From Candidatus Babelota bacterium (GTDB lineage Bacteria; Babelota; Babeliae; Babelales; Vermiphilaceae): a stretch of 33,884 nt of DNA. Of this stretch, positions 17,099 to 24,886 are shown in pieces. Made by a program: the position numbers and the translations under genes. The stretch's first letter is position 1. Every line of letters begins with the position of its first letter. The stretch spans positions 1 to 33,884 of the forward strand of contig SOKE01000037.1 of NCBI GenBank assembly GCA_004375875.1. The letters are read 5' to 3'. Below the pieces are notes generated by a model that was not told the DNA's origin, made no database searches, and saw nothing but the letters and a program-made list of their open reading frames with translations.

Positions 17099-17262
17099 AT
17101 GTTTCAAAGATGTAATCTTGTCAGGATAAGGAATTGTAAAGGTACAATATGTACTAGACACATGTAAACTATAATTTTTCTCAATACAGAAGTTCTCAAT
17201 ACAGAAGTTTTTATATATTTTTCTACAAGAATTTTTGCCTATTGTTTCTCCTTCGTTAAAAA

Positions 17263-17289
17263 CTCCGGCGGACAAGTGGCGAAGGTTGG
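17263..17289. repeat. GC-rich intergenic element, copy 1
   Basis: A CGGCGGACA core (17266-17274) followed by AGTGGCGAAGG, far above local GC content. The same core recurs at 18251-18259 and, inverted, at 18481-18488. Confidence 0.5.
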
Positions 17290-17337
17290 TGTTCTCTGAT
17301 TAACATGTTCAGGAACGGTCAAACCGAGTAAAAATTG

Positions 17338-17365
17338 TTGCAACTTTACAATTATTCTATATAAT
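17338..17365 (+). promoter_or_regulatory. Promoter for the second ankyrin gene
   Basis: TTGCAA (17338-17343), 16-base spacer and perfect TATAAT (17360-17365). Start near 17372, about 60 bases before the ATG at 17435. Confidence 0.6.
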
Positions 17366-17434
17366 ATAATTTGTTACGTATAAAACAATCTTACAGAATA
17401 TTAAATTGTAGGATAAAAGTTAAAAGGATATTCG

Positions 17435-18004
17435 ATGAAACATATCAATCAAATAATTTTTATTTTTTCTTTGTTCATTACTGGTTTATCTCATGCAATG
17501 TTGCCACCACTTCATCAAGCAGTTTTAGATGGCAACCTTGAGCAAGTACAACACCTTCTTGATGCGGGAGCAGAAGTTAATGCTGTTGCTGAGGAGGACG
17601 GTTTTACGCCCTTGCATTTTGCTTCACATCTGGGTAATGAAACTATTGTAAGTCGGCTTCTTGGTGCAGGTGCACGTGTTGATGTCGCTGATCGATATGG
17701 TTTTAGACCCTTGCATTGGGCTGCAGGAAATGGTCATGAAACTGTTGTTAATTTGCTTCTTAATAGAGGTGCAGATATAAATAATCCTACGCAGGAGGGT
17801 TATACTCCCTTGTTTTGGACTGTATTTAATGATCAATTTAATGATCGTAAATCTGTTGTAAAGTTACTTCTTACTAGAGGTGCAAATGTTAAAACTGCTA
17901 CTAAAGAGGGTGCTACACCCTTGGATTGTGCTAAGCAATATAACCGTACAGAAGTAGCAACTCTACTAAGACATTGGATTAAATCAAAGAAGATATTGGA
18001 TTGA
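17435..18004 (+). CDS. Exported ankyrin-repeat protein
   Basis: 189 residues. Signal peptide MKHINQIIFIFSLFITGLSHA, then about four to five ankyrin repeats (LPPLHQAVLDGNLEQVQHLL; FTPLHFASHLGNE; FRPLHWAAGNGHE; YTPLFWTVFND; ATPLDCAKQYNR). One repeat has a five-residue insert (NDQFNDR). Such secreted ankyrin proteins commonly bind partner proteins in a host. AAGGA lies six bases before the ATG and a good promoter precedes it. The frame ends at 18004 in a short repeated tract (ATTGGATTAAA-like units), and an out-of-frame tail resembling the N-terminal module of the other ankyrin gene follows, so the protein has probably lost its C-terminal ~55 residues by frameshift. Confidence 0.85.
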   Translation: MKHINQIIFIFSLFITGLSHAMLPPLHQAVLDGNLEQVQHLLDAGAEVNAVAEEDGFTPLHFASHLGNETIVSRLLGAGARVDVADRYGFRPLHWAAGNGHETVVNLLLNRGADINNPTQEGYTPLFWTVFNDQFNDRKSVVKLLLTRGANVKTATKEGATPLDCAKQYNRTEVATLLRHWIKSKKILD

Positions 18005-18169
18005 ATTAAATACTGGATTGAATTTAAATAAAAGATCAAAACAGATGTTTGCATTTTTGATGGCAATTCATCCGCATATTTTGGAGCTGATTCATCCGCG
18101 AAGGTCTTACCGAAAGAACTGTTTCAACATATTTGGAAATTTGTAAAACCTACGATTGAAGAGGGATAA
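18005..18169 (+). pseudogene. Frameshifted C-terminal tail of the ankyrin gene
   Basis: Frame of 18003-18074 gives L-N-L-N-K-R-S-K-Q-M-F-A-F-L-M-A-I-H-P; then a net two-base shift near 18072-18077 restores G-A-D-S-S-A-K-V-L-P-K-E-L, followed by H-I-W-K-F-V and TAA at 18167. Together these match A-F-L-M-A-G-H, G-A-E-S-P-A-R-I-L-P-S-E-L and Y-I of the gene at 6274. Two frame breaks (near 18000 and 18075) therefore separate it from the ankyrin repeats. It is likely no longer translated as part of the protein. Confidence 0.7.
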
Positions 18170-18230
18170 TTTGGGAGAAAATTCAGAAAACATACATCAT
18201 CTGTTTTTTTTAAGTCGTCTTGCCAGGTCC

Positions 18231-18270
18231 TCCTTCGCTCTTGCGAGCTTCGGCGGACAGCCTTCGCTAT
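18231..18270. repeat. GC-rich intergenic element, copy 2
   Basis: Contains CCTTCGCTCTTGCGAGCTTC and the CGGCGGACA core (18251-18259), then CCTTCGC again. The core is shared with 17266-17274. Confidence 0.55.
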
Positions 18271-18300
18271 CAATTTTTCTATCAATATCCACTCATTTGA

Positions 18301-18374
18301 GAAGCTGGCGCTAGCCAGACGAAGCTCCCGTCGTCGCCTTCGGCTATGTCGGGCGCGCGCGTAGGAGCGAAGAC
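18301..18374. repeat. GC-rich palindromic element next to the tRNA
   Basis: About 70 bases rich in CG, with CTGGC-GCTA-GCCAG (5-bp stem) and GACGAAGC / CGTCGTCGCC / GGGCGCGCGC runs. It abuts the 3' end of tRNA-Arg, where integrated elements often leave ends. No coding sense seen. Confidence 0.5.
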
Positions 18375-18451
<77 letters not shown>

Positions 18452-18480
18452 CTAGAAAATTCTTTTAAAGATCATTTGCC

Positions 18481-18513
18481 TGTCCGCCATAGCTTTAGCG
18501 ACGGCGGAAGCTA
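18481..18513. repeat. GC-rich intergenic element, copy 3 (inverted)
   Basis: A hairpin-forming unit: TCCGCC (18483-18488) pairs with GGCGGA (18503-18508) and an inner GCT/AGC. TGTCCGCC at 18481-18488 is the reverse complement of the core in copies 1 and 2. Confidence 0.55.
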
Positions 18514-18630
18514 CAAGCACCTAATAAAGGATACATAGATATATCTACAGTATAAACAAAGAAAAAGGCAAGCTCAATTAAGTTTTTCATATAGTAAAAA
18601 AATAATTAATTAGCAATCTATCCTACAGGA

Positions 18631-20142
18631 TCATTGAGCAGAAGGAACAAAAAGTTTGCTGAACTCACGTGCTATGTCACTCAAGACATCCTGGATCTCA
18701 TCACTCATATCAGCCGTCTCAAGAATCACAGTATACGTCTCTTGGTAAACCGATTTCACATAGCTGACAAATTGCGTTGCAAAGGCATGGACCTGGAATA
18801 CCGGTAAATCATCCAAAAAACTCTCTCTGAGAAGGAAGAACATCAAAGCCTGATCAGCAAAAGAGTACGTTACAAATTGTGGCTGCTTGAGCAACTCTAC
18901 AATACGAGCACCACGCGCCAATTTTCGCTGGGAAATCTCATCCAATTCAGTCCCAAACTGAGCAAAACTGAGCAATTCATGGTATTGGGCCAGCTCCAGC
19001 CGCAACGCCTTAGTCATCTTTTTAATAGCAACCGTCTGTGCAGCACCTCCGACACGTGAAACAGAGAGCTCAACATTGACCGCAGGACGTATACCCTGAT
19101 TAAAAAGACGGGTATCAAGGAAAATCTGCCCATCAGTTATAGATATGAGGTTAGTGGGTATATACGCCGTAATATCGTCGCTCTGCGTCTGTACAATTGG
19201 CAAGGCGGTTAAGGAGCCGCCAGTTTCTAATTTACCTGCACGTTCAAGCAAACGAGAATGCAGATAGAAGATATCTCCTGGATATGCCTCACGGCCGGGA
19301 GCTCGGCGAAGCAGTAATGACATTTCACGGAATGATATGGCATGATTGCTCAAGTCATCATAAACTATCAATGCATCTTGTCCATTATCACGGAAATACT
19401 CTCCCATAGTACAGCCAACATAAGGAGCAAGGTATTGATTGAGTACCGATTCACTTGCATCCGCACCAACAATAGTAGTATATTCGAGTGCTCCATTTTC
19501 TTCTAAAAAGCATGCTGTTCGGGCAATGTTTGCCTCTCGTTGTCCTATTGCTACATAAATACAAAAAACTCCCTGCCCTTTTTGATGCAAAATCGTATCA
19601 ATAGCAATAGCTGTTTTACCGGTATAGCGATTACCAATCAAAAGTTCACGTTGTCCTCTTCCAATAGGAACAAGTGAATCAATAGCAAGAATACCTGTTT
19701 CTAACGATTTATTAACCGGACTTCTATCTACAATCGCAGGGATGGGTGCCTCAATAGATCGAAACTCTGCCACTTCAATATCTCCCAATCCATCAATCGG
19801 CCTTCCAAGTGCATTAACAACACGACCAAGCAATCCAGATCCAACCGGTGCTTTAAAAACGCCACCCGTCCTTTTAGCAACTTCAAGTTCAGCAACCGGA
19901 ATGGTAACTTCACTCTCTAGCAGAAAAACATCTACAAAATCCTCATCAAGATTGAATATAATACCCCTGTTGCCCCCTTCAAAATCAATTAGTTCGCCAT
20001 AAACAGCATTGGTCAGTCCATGGACTTTGCACATACCATCACCAACCTGTACCACAATGCCAATCTCTTCTAACTTCTCTTTTGGCAAATCTTTCAGTGC
20101 CTTTTCAAGAAGCGATACAAGATCGGTACTTTTTATATCCAT
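18631..20142 (-). CDS. atpA: F-type ATP synthase subunit alpha
   Basis: 503 residues, normal length. Alpha alternates with beta in the F1 head and holds the non-catalytic nucleotide sites. Seen: VGDG and GLTNAVYGEL in the N-terminal barrel, VVNALGRPIDG, DSLVPIGRGQRELLIG, the P-loop G170-N-R-Y-T-G-K-T177, VYDDLSNHAISFREMSLLLRR, GREAYPGDIFYLHSRLLER, QTQSDDITAYIPTNLISITDGQI and SRVGGAAQT with the Arg finger. The P-loop is odd: relatives read G-D-R-Q-T-G-K-T, so Asp is Asn and Gln is Tyr. It is last in the operon; gamma, beta and epsilon do not follow. Starts ten bases after atpH. Confidence 0.97.
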   Translation of the reverse strand: MDIKSTDLVSLLEKALKDLPKEKLEEIGIVVQVGDGMCKVHGLTNAVYGELIDFEGGNRGIIFNLDEDFVDVFLLESEVTIPVAELEVAKRTGGVFKAPVGSGLLGRVVNALGRPIDGLGDIEVAEFRSIEAPIPAIVDRSPVNKSLETGILAIDSLVPIGRGQRELLIGNRYTGKTAIAIDTILHQKGQGVFCIYVAIGQREANIARTACFLEENGALEYTTIVGADASESVLNQYLAPYVGCTMGEYFRDNGQDALIVYDDLSNHAISFREMSLLLRRAPGREAYPGDIFYLHSRLLERAGKLETGGSLTALPIVQTQSDDITAYIPTNLISITDGQIFLDTRLFNQGIRPAVNVELSVSRVGGAAQTVAIKKMTKALRLELAQYHELLSFAQFGTELDEISQRKLARGARIVELLKQPQFVTYSFADQALMFFLLRESFLDDLPVFQVHAFATQFVSYVKSVYQETYTVILETADMSDEIQDVLSDIAREFSKLFVPSAQ

Positions 20143-20151
20143 AGTCGATCC

Positions 20152-20694
20152 CTACTCAATAGGAGACATCATTAAGGTTCTGAGCCTTTTAGCTATAGAA
20201 TATTCCCATAAATACTGATCACTTATCAATCGTACACCTGCTATCAAAGATTTATCTACGATCTGTTCAGTTAATATCCGTTGCCCTGTGCTACGCTCAA
20301 GAAATTTTTCTATTATACGCAGTGTAGCAGCATCTAAGAGAGCAGAACTTTTTACAGTAAAAGCTAAAATTTTCTTTCGTTGTCGATAAATGAGAACAAT
20401 ATAGTATAACACCATTGGAAATAAATATTCCCGTTTATCATCAACTAAAATGGTTATGAGCCGTTTTAAGGAAGTTAGCAAATTGAATTTATCTATCAGA
20501 TAATCAAGAACTGCACATTTTTTTGAAGGTTCTAGCTGAGGTAAACCAAGAAAGGTAAGAACTTCACGTCTATCTTTTAAAAATTGCCTAAGTTCAACAA
20601 TACGCTGATAATCTTTTAGAGAAATTTCATCAATAAAAAGATTCAGAAAAGCTTTTGCATATTTCTTTGCAATAAGCGCTTCTTGATGCTTCAT
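20152..20694 (-). CDS. atpH: F-type ATP synthase subunit delta
   Basis: 180 residues, usual length. Delta caps the F1 head and ties it to the b stalk. The pattern fits: an N-terminal helical part beginning EALIAKKYAKAFLNLF, LKDRREVLTFLGLPQLEPSKK, a middle LLTSLKRLITILVDDKRE, and the C-terminal V-x-S-x-A-x-L-D-A-A-T stretch with the family's terminal segment SLIAGVRLISDQYLWEYSI (usual G-G-x-x-I-x-x-x-x-x-x-x-D-x-S). Start overlaps the b-subunit stop by one base (TAATG), which suggests coupled translation. Moderately diverged but position settles it. Confidence 0.92.
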   Translation of the reverse strand: MKHQEALIAKKYAKAFLNLFIDEISLKDYQRIVELRQFLKDRREVLTFLGLPQLEPSKKCAVLDYLIDKFNLLTSLKRLITILVDDKREYLFPMVLYYIVLIYRQRKKILAFTVKSSALLDAATLRIIEKFLERSTGQRILTEQIVDKSLIAGVRLISDQYLWEYSIAKRLRTLMMSPIE

Positions 20695-21254
20695 TATAAA
20701 CTCTCTCTCATAAATACAAGCAGCTTATTTATAAATTGTTGTTGCTGTTTTGGTGCTTCAAATTGTTCCGTTAATTGAGCATGCAACTGATTAATTGTAT
20801 CTACTTTAGCCCGTTTATACAAATTATCACGTATGAGCCATTCTGCTTTATGCCGAGTCCGTTCTTCAACTGCTTTATGTATCTTCTGGCGTTCTTGTTT
20901 GTATTGATTCTGCTGTGCATCAAAGCTTAATCGCCACTGCTCAATTTTTCCTATTAGATAACGAGCAAATTGATCTTGGTCTTCTAATTGTTGTTTGAGC
21001 ATATTTTGGTCATGTATTAGTTCATTATATCGCCGCTTCAGCACCTCTTGCTTCTGCTCCTTTTGATGTATAAGATCTTTTGTACGAGGTCCTAATTTGC
21101 GTTGATAAAACACAATCACTATACCAAGCAATACAGCAAAATTTAATAACCTAAAAAAGATATCAATAATAGTCTTGCTTGCAAACCAATATAAAAAGGC
21201 CCCCGTAAGAAAATAGGCAATAATTACAAAAGGTAACAACTGTTTAATGGACAT
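20694..21254 (-). CDS. atpF: F-type ATP synthase b-type stalk subunit (longer)
   Basis: 186 residues from the ATG at 21254 (a TTG two codons earlier is possible). Two hydrophobic stretches (LLPFVIIAYFLTGAFLYWF and LLNFAVLLGIVIVFYQ) precede a long charged coiled coil (~55-150, heptad-like, many Gln/Lys/Glu) and a short C-terminal helix. In relatives, b has one membrane helix then a coiled coil that binds delta; the first stretch here is extra. It lies between the b'-like gene and atpH, with overlaps on both sides, so translation is likely coupled. Divergence is high, and assignment rests on position plus architecture. Confidence 0.8.
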   Translation of the reverse strand: MSIKQLLPFVIIAYFLTGAFLYWFASKTIIDIFFRLLNFAVLLGIVIVFYQRKLGPRTKDLIHQKEQKQEVLKRRYNELIHDQNMLKQQLEDQDQFARYLIGKIEQWRLSFDAQQNQYKQERQKIHKAVEERTRHKAEWLIRDNLYKRAKVDTINQLHAQLTEQFEAPKQQQQFINKLLVFMRESL

Positions 21255-21615
21255 ACGCAACTTTCTCTATCAATTGTTTTGCGGCTTCATTTGCTAAGCG
21301 ATGCACATTTTTTTCATCAATAGGAGGCAACTCAGGTATTCCCTGTAGAATAGTTATTTCCACCTCTCGTACACGAGCAACATCAGGAATTTGTTCAAGG
21401 AAAGTTTCTTGAAATGCTTGCCAACGCTCGTTTATACGCTCTTCTTGTGCTTTAACTTGCTCCTTCTGCTTCGCGACTTTTGCAACTGCTTGTTCATATT
21501 CAGCGTCATCTTCACGAATACAGACAATAACCGGCCGCAAAAGCAAAGTACGAATCATCAGGTAAGCAATTAAAAAATTTCCCGCTTGCACAACAAGCGT
21601 CAGATTAATCATCAT
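21244..21615 (-). CDS. Second b-type (b'-like) stalk subunit of ATP synthase
   Basis: 123 residues. A single N-terminal membrane helix (LVVQAGNFLIAYLMIRTLLLRPV) with the N-F-L-I...L-x-x-P pattern of b subunits, then a charged coiled coil (DDAEYEQAVAKVAKQKEQV; EERINERW). Usual b is ~155-170 residues, so this one is short. The order c - this gene - b - delta - alpha equals that of operons with two different b subunits, where they form a heterodimeric peripheral stalk. The stop overlaps the start of the longer b gene. The weak point is a missing clear ribosome-binding site; ATGs at 21615 and 21612 are both possible. Confidence 0.75.
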   Translation of the reverse strand: MMINLTLVVQAGNFLIAYLMIRTLLLRPVIVCIREDDAEYEQAVAKVAKQKEQVKAQEERINERWQAFQETFLEQIPDVARVREVEITILQGIPELPPIDEKNVHRLANEAAKQLIEKVAYVH

Positions 21616-21678
21616 AGCACTAGGCTTTCCATTAGCAGTTGCTCCAAATTACTTACACAAGTAACTTTTATTGCAGTC

Positions 21679-21930
21679 CTATAATGTAGTTGCCAAATAG
21701 ATAAGTGCACCTGCTATCATCAAGGAATAAACGGCTGAGCTCTCTACAATACCCATGCTTAGGAACATAGCAGTACGTATCTGCCCTGAACTTTCAGGAT
21801 ATTTACCAATATTTTCACATGCTTTCATAGCGATCATGCCCTGACCAAGCGCTGGTCCAATACTTCCTATCCCCATGGCAATAGCAGCTCCAATACAAGC
21901 AGCAGCTTTGGCAATAAGTACACCATTCAT
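21679..21930 (-). CDS. atpE: F-type ATP synthase subunit c (predicted Na+-binding ring)
   Basis: 83 residues, two membrane helices joined by a polar loop (KACENIGKYPESSG). The ring rotates as ions pass. Helix 1 has GIGSIGPALGQG (Q30) and helix 2 has GIVESSAVYSL (E63, S64, S65, Y68). Q, E, S, S/T and Y in these places form the sodium site in the c ring of Ilyobacter; proton rings usually lack the Ser next to Glu. The protein is normal in length. AAGGG precedes the ATG by seven bases. It leads the operon; subunit a is not next to it. Sodium use is inference from the motif. Confidence 0.95.
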   Translation of the reverse strand: MNGVLIAKAAACIGAAIAMGIGSIGPALGQGMIAMKACENIGKYPESSGQIRTAMFLSMGIVESSAVYSLMIAGALIYLATTL

Positions 21931-22464
21931 ATGAAAACCCTTTCAATAAAAACGAGCGGTACTATTTATTTTTAAGTAGATCATTTAAATACAAAATTAA
22001 AATAAGCAATCAATATCTTAACTCACACTCAACTCTATAATGTCCATAGAGAAAAGTAAAAACTATACATATTCAGTATAATAATATCTAATAAAGTTCA
22101 CAATGCTTTCAACATCTTTTTTGTTGTTGTTACCTATCATGTTTAAAAATCCTGGTAACAATCAAAGAGCAAAATGATTACATAAACAGGGATATATTGA
22201 TTCCCCATTCAATAAAAAGGTTGACTTTCCTATTATCAATTACAAAATAGATGTATACGAATAATCAACCTGATTTTATCATTATATTCCTTTAGCATTA
22301 CGAAATAAATAGGAGTATTTTTTAAATCATTGGTAACTTTAAGGACTGCTTTTGTCTTTAGATCGAGAATAGTTTATAATAAGTTTTACAAGACAACTCA
22401 TATACTATCGTTTCATTATAATTAAAACAAGCAATAATTGGTAAATTATATAAAGTAGAAAACA
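21931..22464. other. Divergent intergenic control region, 534 bases
   Basis: No gene seen on either strand. It holds the atp operon promoter on the minus strand; a weak candidate is TTGATT / 16 bases / TATTTA at 22013-21986. The plus-strand promoter at 22352 serves the next gene. A second plus-strand candidate, TTGACT at ~22222 with AAAATA 17 bases later, is weaker. No known leader RNA or riboswitch recognised. Confidence 0.5.
22352..22380 (+). promoter_or_regulatory. Sigma70-type promoter for the 22465 operon
   Basis: TTGTCT (22352-22357), 17-base spacer and perfect TATAAT (22375-22380); start near 22387, about 78 bases before the ATG. Confidence 0.65.
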
Positions 22465-24108
22465 ATGATTTATTCAATATTATGGTACTATAAAAATCTG
22501 TTGTATGTGATAATTTCCTTCGTAATGCTCAGCTGCTTTATTACATATCCAATGGATGAGTGGGATATTTTTGCTGATGACCCCGCAATAGATCAATTTC
22601 TTGAGCAGCATGAATTTTCAATGGTTCGACAAATAAAACCTGAAGAAATTTTAACCATCTTAATCGATGGCCTTAATATACTCGATATATTAAAAGAAGA
22701 CCTCTATTGTAAAACATATCCACTCAATACCAGATCTCTTCTTGATTTACCTTTTGTCCGCCCTTACCACTGGCATAATAAATGGGATCGTAAAATAGGG
22801 GTGCAACCTTTTTATAATCAAACAAATCGTATGTTTTTTACCAAAAAATGCGATGCTCTCTCTTCATATTTAGCAATATGCAATCCAAATTTATTACGTA
22901 AGTTATCAGAAGCATTATCACAAGATATGATTCGTGAAGAATTTCCTGATTTCAAGTTAGATCCAATATGCATATTTCCACTGTTCAGAAACATGACTGT
23001 CCAAGAACGGCGTGCTGGCCTTATGATTTCTGGATCACGCCGTTGGCGCTGGGTAACATTCCGAGCATTTGCACCAATTTATTACCTTGAGCGAAACTTC
23101 TTTTTGACTAATGAAGAACGACGTAAAGCTGAAGCTGTATTCGGCGCTCCCTCAGATACAAGTTTTCAGGATAATCACTTAATCAGTGATAAACTTGGAA
23201 TCGGTGATACACGATTTATTGTTGCATTTCATGTAATTCGTCGAGAAAACTGTGTCATTAATCTCGGCTTTCAAACAACAATTCCAACAGCATTTGCATT
23301 TAAAAAAGGGCTTAAGGGTTCATCATTTGAACAATGGAAAAAAATACGCCATTGTCGCTTCAGTATTGAAACGCTATGGGATTTAGCACAAAAAGATGTT
23401 AAGTCTGCTACTGAATATGGAACAGATTTTTTCTTAGGAGTACTTGATACCCTTGCAGCAAATTTACTCGATGTTGAACTCGGTAATAACAAACATCCAG
23501 GCATTGGTTTTTTTATGCAAACGAAAAATCGTCTTAGTTTTCTTTTTAAACGTCCATGGGCACATAGCATCAAATATAAAGGTACAGTATCACTTGAATA
23601 TCTTCTTCCAAAAACAGAGCGCCGTTTCTTTCTTATAAAAACGTGTCCTGAAGAACTTGATAAAGATCTCTATAACAGTGATCAAGCAGAGATTGATCCG
23701 GAATATGCACTTCAATGGCTTACATTGATTGAAGAAACATTTACCAACAAATTTTATCCTGCAGCGTTAGATACAAGAGTACAACCAGGTATTATTTTCC
23801 AATGGACCAGTAATTTCTTTTATGAAACTGGCCCATGGCGCTTTCTCCTTGGTACTGATTGGTGGATTCAAGGACCAACATCGCTTGAATCACTAGAAGT
23901 ACCTTCAGATATTGGAGCTTTACGTATTGATTTGAAAAAAGCAGAGCCGTGTTATGCATTTCAAAGTAAAATCTGCGGAGGCATTTTTTATACATTCAAA
24001 CAACTCAGAAGGAACTGGAATCTATCACTCTACGGTGATTATACTTATTGGAGTAGTGGAATTGGTAATGATTTTACCGTAGCCTTTAACTTTGAAGTTG
24101 ATTTTTAG
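22465..24108 (+). CDS. Exported, probable outer-membrane beta-barrel protein
   Basis: 547 residues, no family I can name. An N-terminal hydrophobic segment (residues ~11-30, LLYVIISFVMLSCFITYP) acts as a signal; no clear ribosome-binding site precedes the ATG, but no other start keeps the signal. Charged after that (MDEWDIFADDPAIDQF). The middle and C-terminal parts have many alternating strands with aromatic residues (RRWRWVTFRAFAPIYYLE; SIKYKGTVSLEYLLP), ending in N-L-S-L-Y-G-D-Y-T-Y-W and finally F-N-F-E-V-D-F, a terminal Phe with barrel-type alternation. The style resembles the gene at 702. First of a co-directional run ending at 28298; gap to the next gene is 33 bases. Barrel prediction is inference. 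Confidence 0.75.
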   Translation: MIYSILWYYKNLLYVIISFVMLSCFITYPMDEWDIFADDPAIDQFLEQHEFSMVRQIKPEEILTILIDGLNILDILKEDLYCKTYPLNTRSLLDLPFVRPYHWHNKWDRKIGVQPFYNQTNRMFFTKKCDALSSYLAICNPNLLRKLSEALSQDMIREEFPDFKLDPICIFPLFRNMTVQERRAGLMISGSRRWRWVTFRAFAPIYYLERNFFLTNEERRKAEAVFGAPSDTSFQDNHLISDKLGIGDTRFIVAFHVIRRENCVINLGFQTTIPTAFAFKKGLKGSSFEQWKKIRHCRFSIETLWDLAQKDVKSATEYGTDFFLGVLDTLAANLLDVELGNNKHPGIGFFMQTKNRLSFLFKRPWAHSIKYKGTVSLEYLLPKTERRFFLIKTCPEELDKDLYNSDQAEIDPEYALQWLTLIEETFTNKFYPAALDTRVQPGIIFQWTSNFFYETGPWRFLLGTDWWIQGPTSLESLEVPSDIGALRIDLKKAEPCYAFQSKICGGIFYTFKQLRRNWNLSLYGDYTYWSSGIGNDFTVAFNFEVDF

Positions 24109-24141
24109 GTATTATTAACTCTTATACAAAAGGAAATAATG

Positions 24142-24870
24142 ATGAGAAAATTCATTACCACATTATTGATAGTAAGTATTGTAGGGTGCAATCTTATTTC
24201 AGCAGAGACACCCCAAAAAGTAGTGCTAACATCACGCATTCTTGAAATCATTGACGGATTATCAATAGGCATTGATGGAGAAATTATAGGAATTATACTA
24301 CAAGTACGAAAAAAGATTTTTGAGATGATGGAAGGAAAAAGGAAAGAAGATGGTTCTTATCAAAGTCTCTATGAATTTGAAGGAGAATTTTACTCAATTC
24401 ACTCATTTGAAAAATTGGAAGCAGAATTAGAAACAAAACAAAAAATAGTCGAAGATGAGATGAAGTCGGCTGAGAATAAAGATGAGTTAGACATGGAGCT
24501 CAAAGCAACCCTGCACCAAAAAGAAAAATTAATGAAAGAGTTAGAAGTGGTAAAAAAAGATTTTGAAGATGCGATCGGACCATTTTTAAGTAATGCCCGC
24601 AACGTCAAAGAACCACTCATTATGCTTATTACTGAATCATGCACAAAACGTAATCGTCTTGATAGCGTATTGCTCGATTGGGCAAAAATAGAAGGAGAAG
24701 ATGAATCAGATTCCTTTAATAAAGGGGTAAATAATTTTGCTATCTTCTCTCAATTTTGCAAAGACTTAGCCAATTTTCTTGAAGATTTAGTACGCAGCTG
24801 TCCAAAAGCGCAACAACAATTCAGAAAACTCAAAGAAGAGCATGAGCAAAAAGCAAAAAATGCTTCATAA
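24142..24870 (+). CDS. Probable coiled-coil lipoprotein of unknown function
   Basis: 242 residues from the second of two adjacent ATGs (24139 or 24142), the latter seven bases after AAGGA. The N-terminus MRKFITTLLIVSIVGCNLISAE has a lipobox I-V-G-C, so lipid attachment at Cys is likely; cleavage after ISA is an alternative. Residues ~70-150 are a highly charged coiled coil (FEKLEAELETKQKIVEDEM; HQKEKLMKELEVVKKDFED). The end is Lys/Glu-rich. No domain recognised. Lies between the barrel-like gene and the helicase gene (16-base gap), probably one transcript. Confidence 0.75.
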   Translation: MRKFITTLLIVSIVGCNLISAETPQKVVLTSRILEIIDGLSIGIDGEIIGIILQVRKKIFEMMEGKRKEDGSYQSLYEFEGEFYSIHSFEKLEAELETKQKIVEDEMKSAENKDELDMELKATLHQKEKLMKELEVVKKDFEDAIGPFLSNARNVKEPLIMLITESCTKRNRLDSVLLDWAKIEGEDESDSFNKGVNNFAIFSQFCKDLANFLEDLVRSCPKAQQQFRKLKEEHEQKAKNAS

Positions 24871-24886
24871 CCAAAGTTAACCTTTT

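Larger units (their letters stand above)
17099..17434. other. Intergenic remnant region upstream of the second ankyrin gene
   Basis: No intact gene. Contains a perfect tandem pair of a 15-base unit (17178-17192, 17193-17207), a GC-rich palindrome-type element (17263-17289) and, on the minus strand, an open stretch from ~17385 to ~17250 without a start (G-L-T-V-P-E-H-V-N-Q-R-T-P) that may be a gene end swept up by the element. The ankyrin promoter is at 17338. Confidence 0.45.

Noticed and set aside
17178-17207. Tandem 15-base repeat as a CRISPR or regulatory array
   Set aside because: Only two units, no spacers, no cas genes; likely slippage.
17093-17275. Minus-strand 60-codon open frame
   Set aside because: Contains the 15-base tandem repeat and part of a GC-rich element, has no ribosome-binding site and no recognisable protein.
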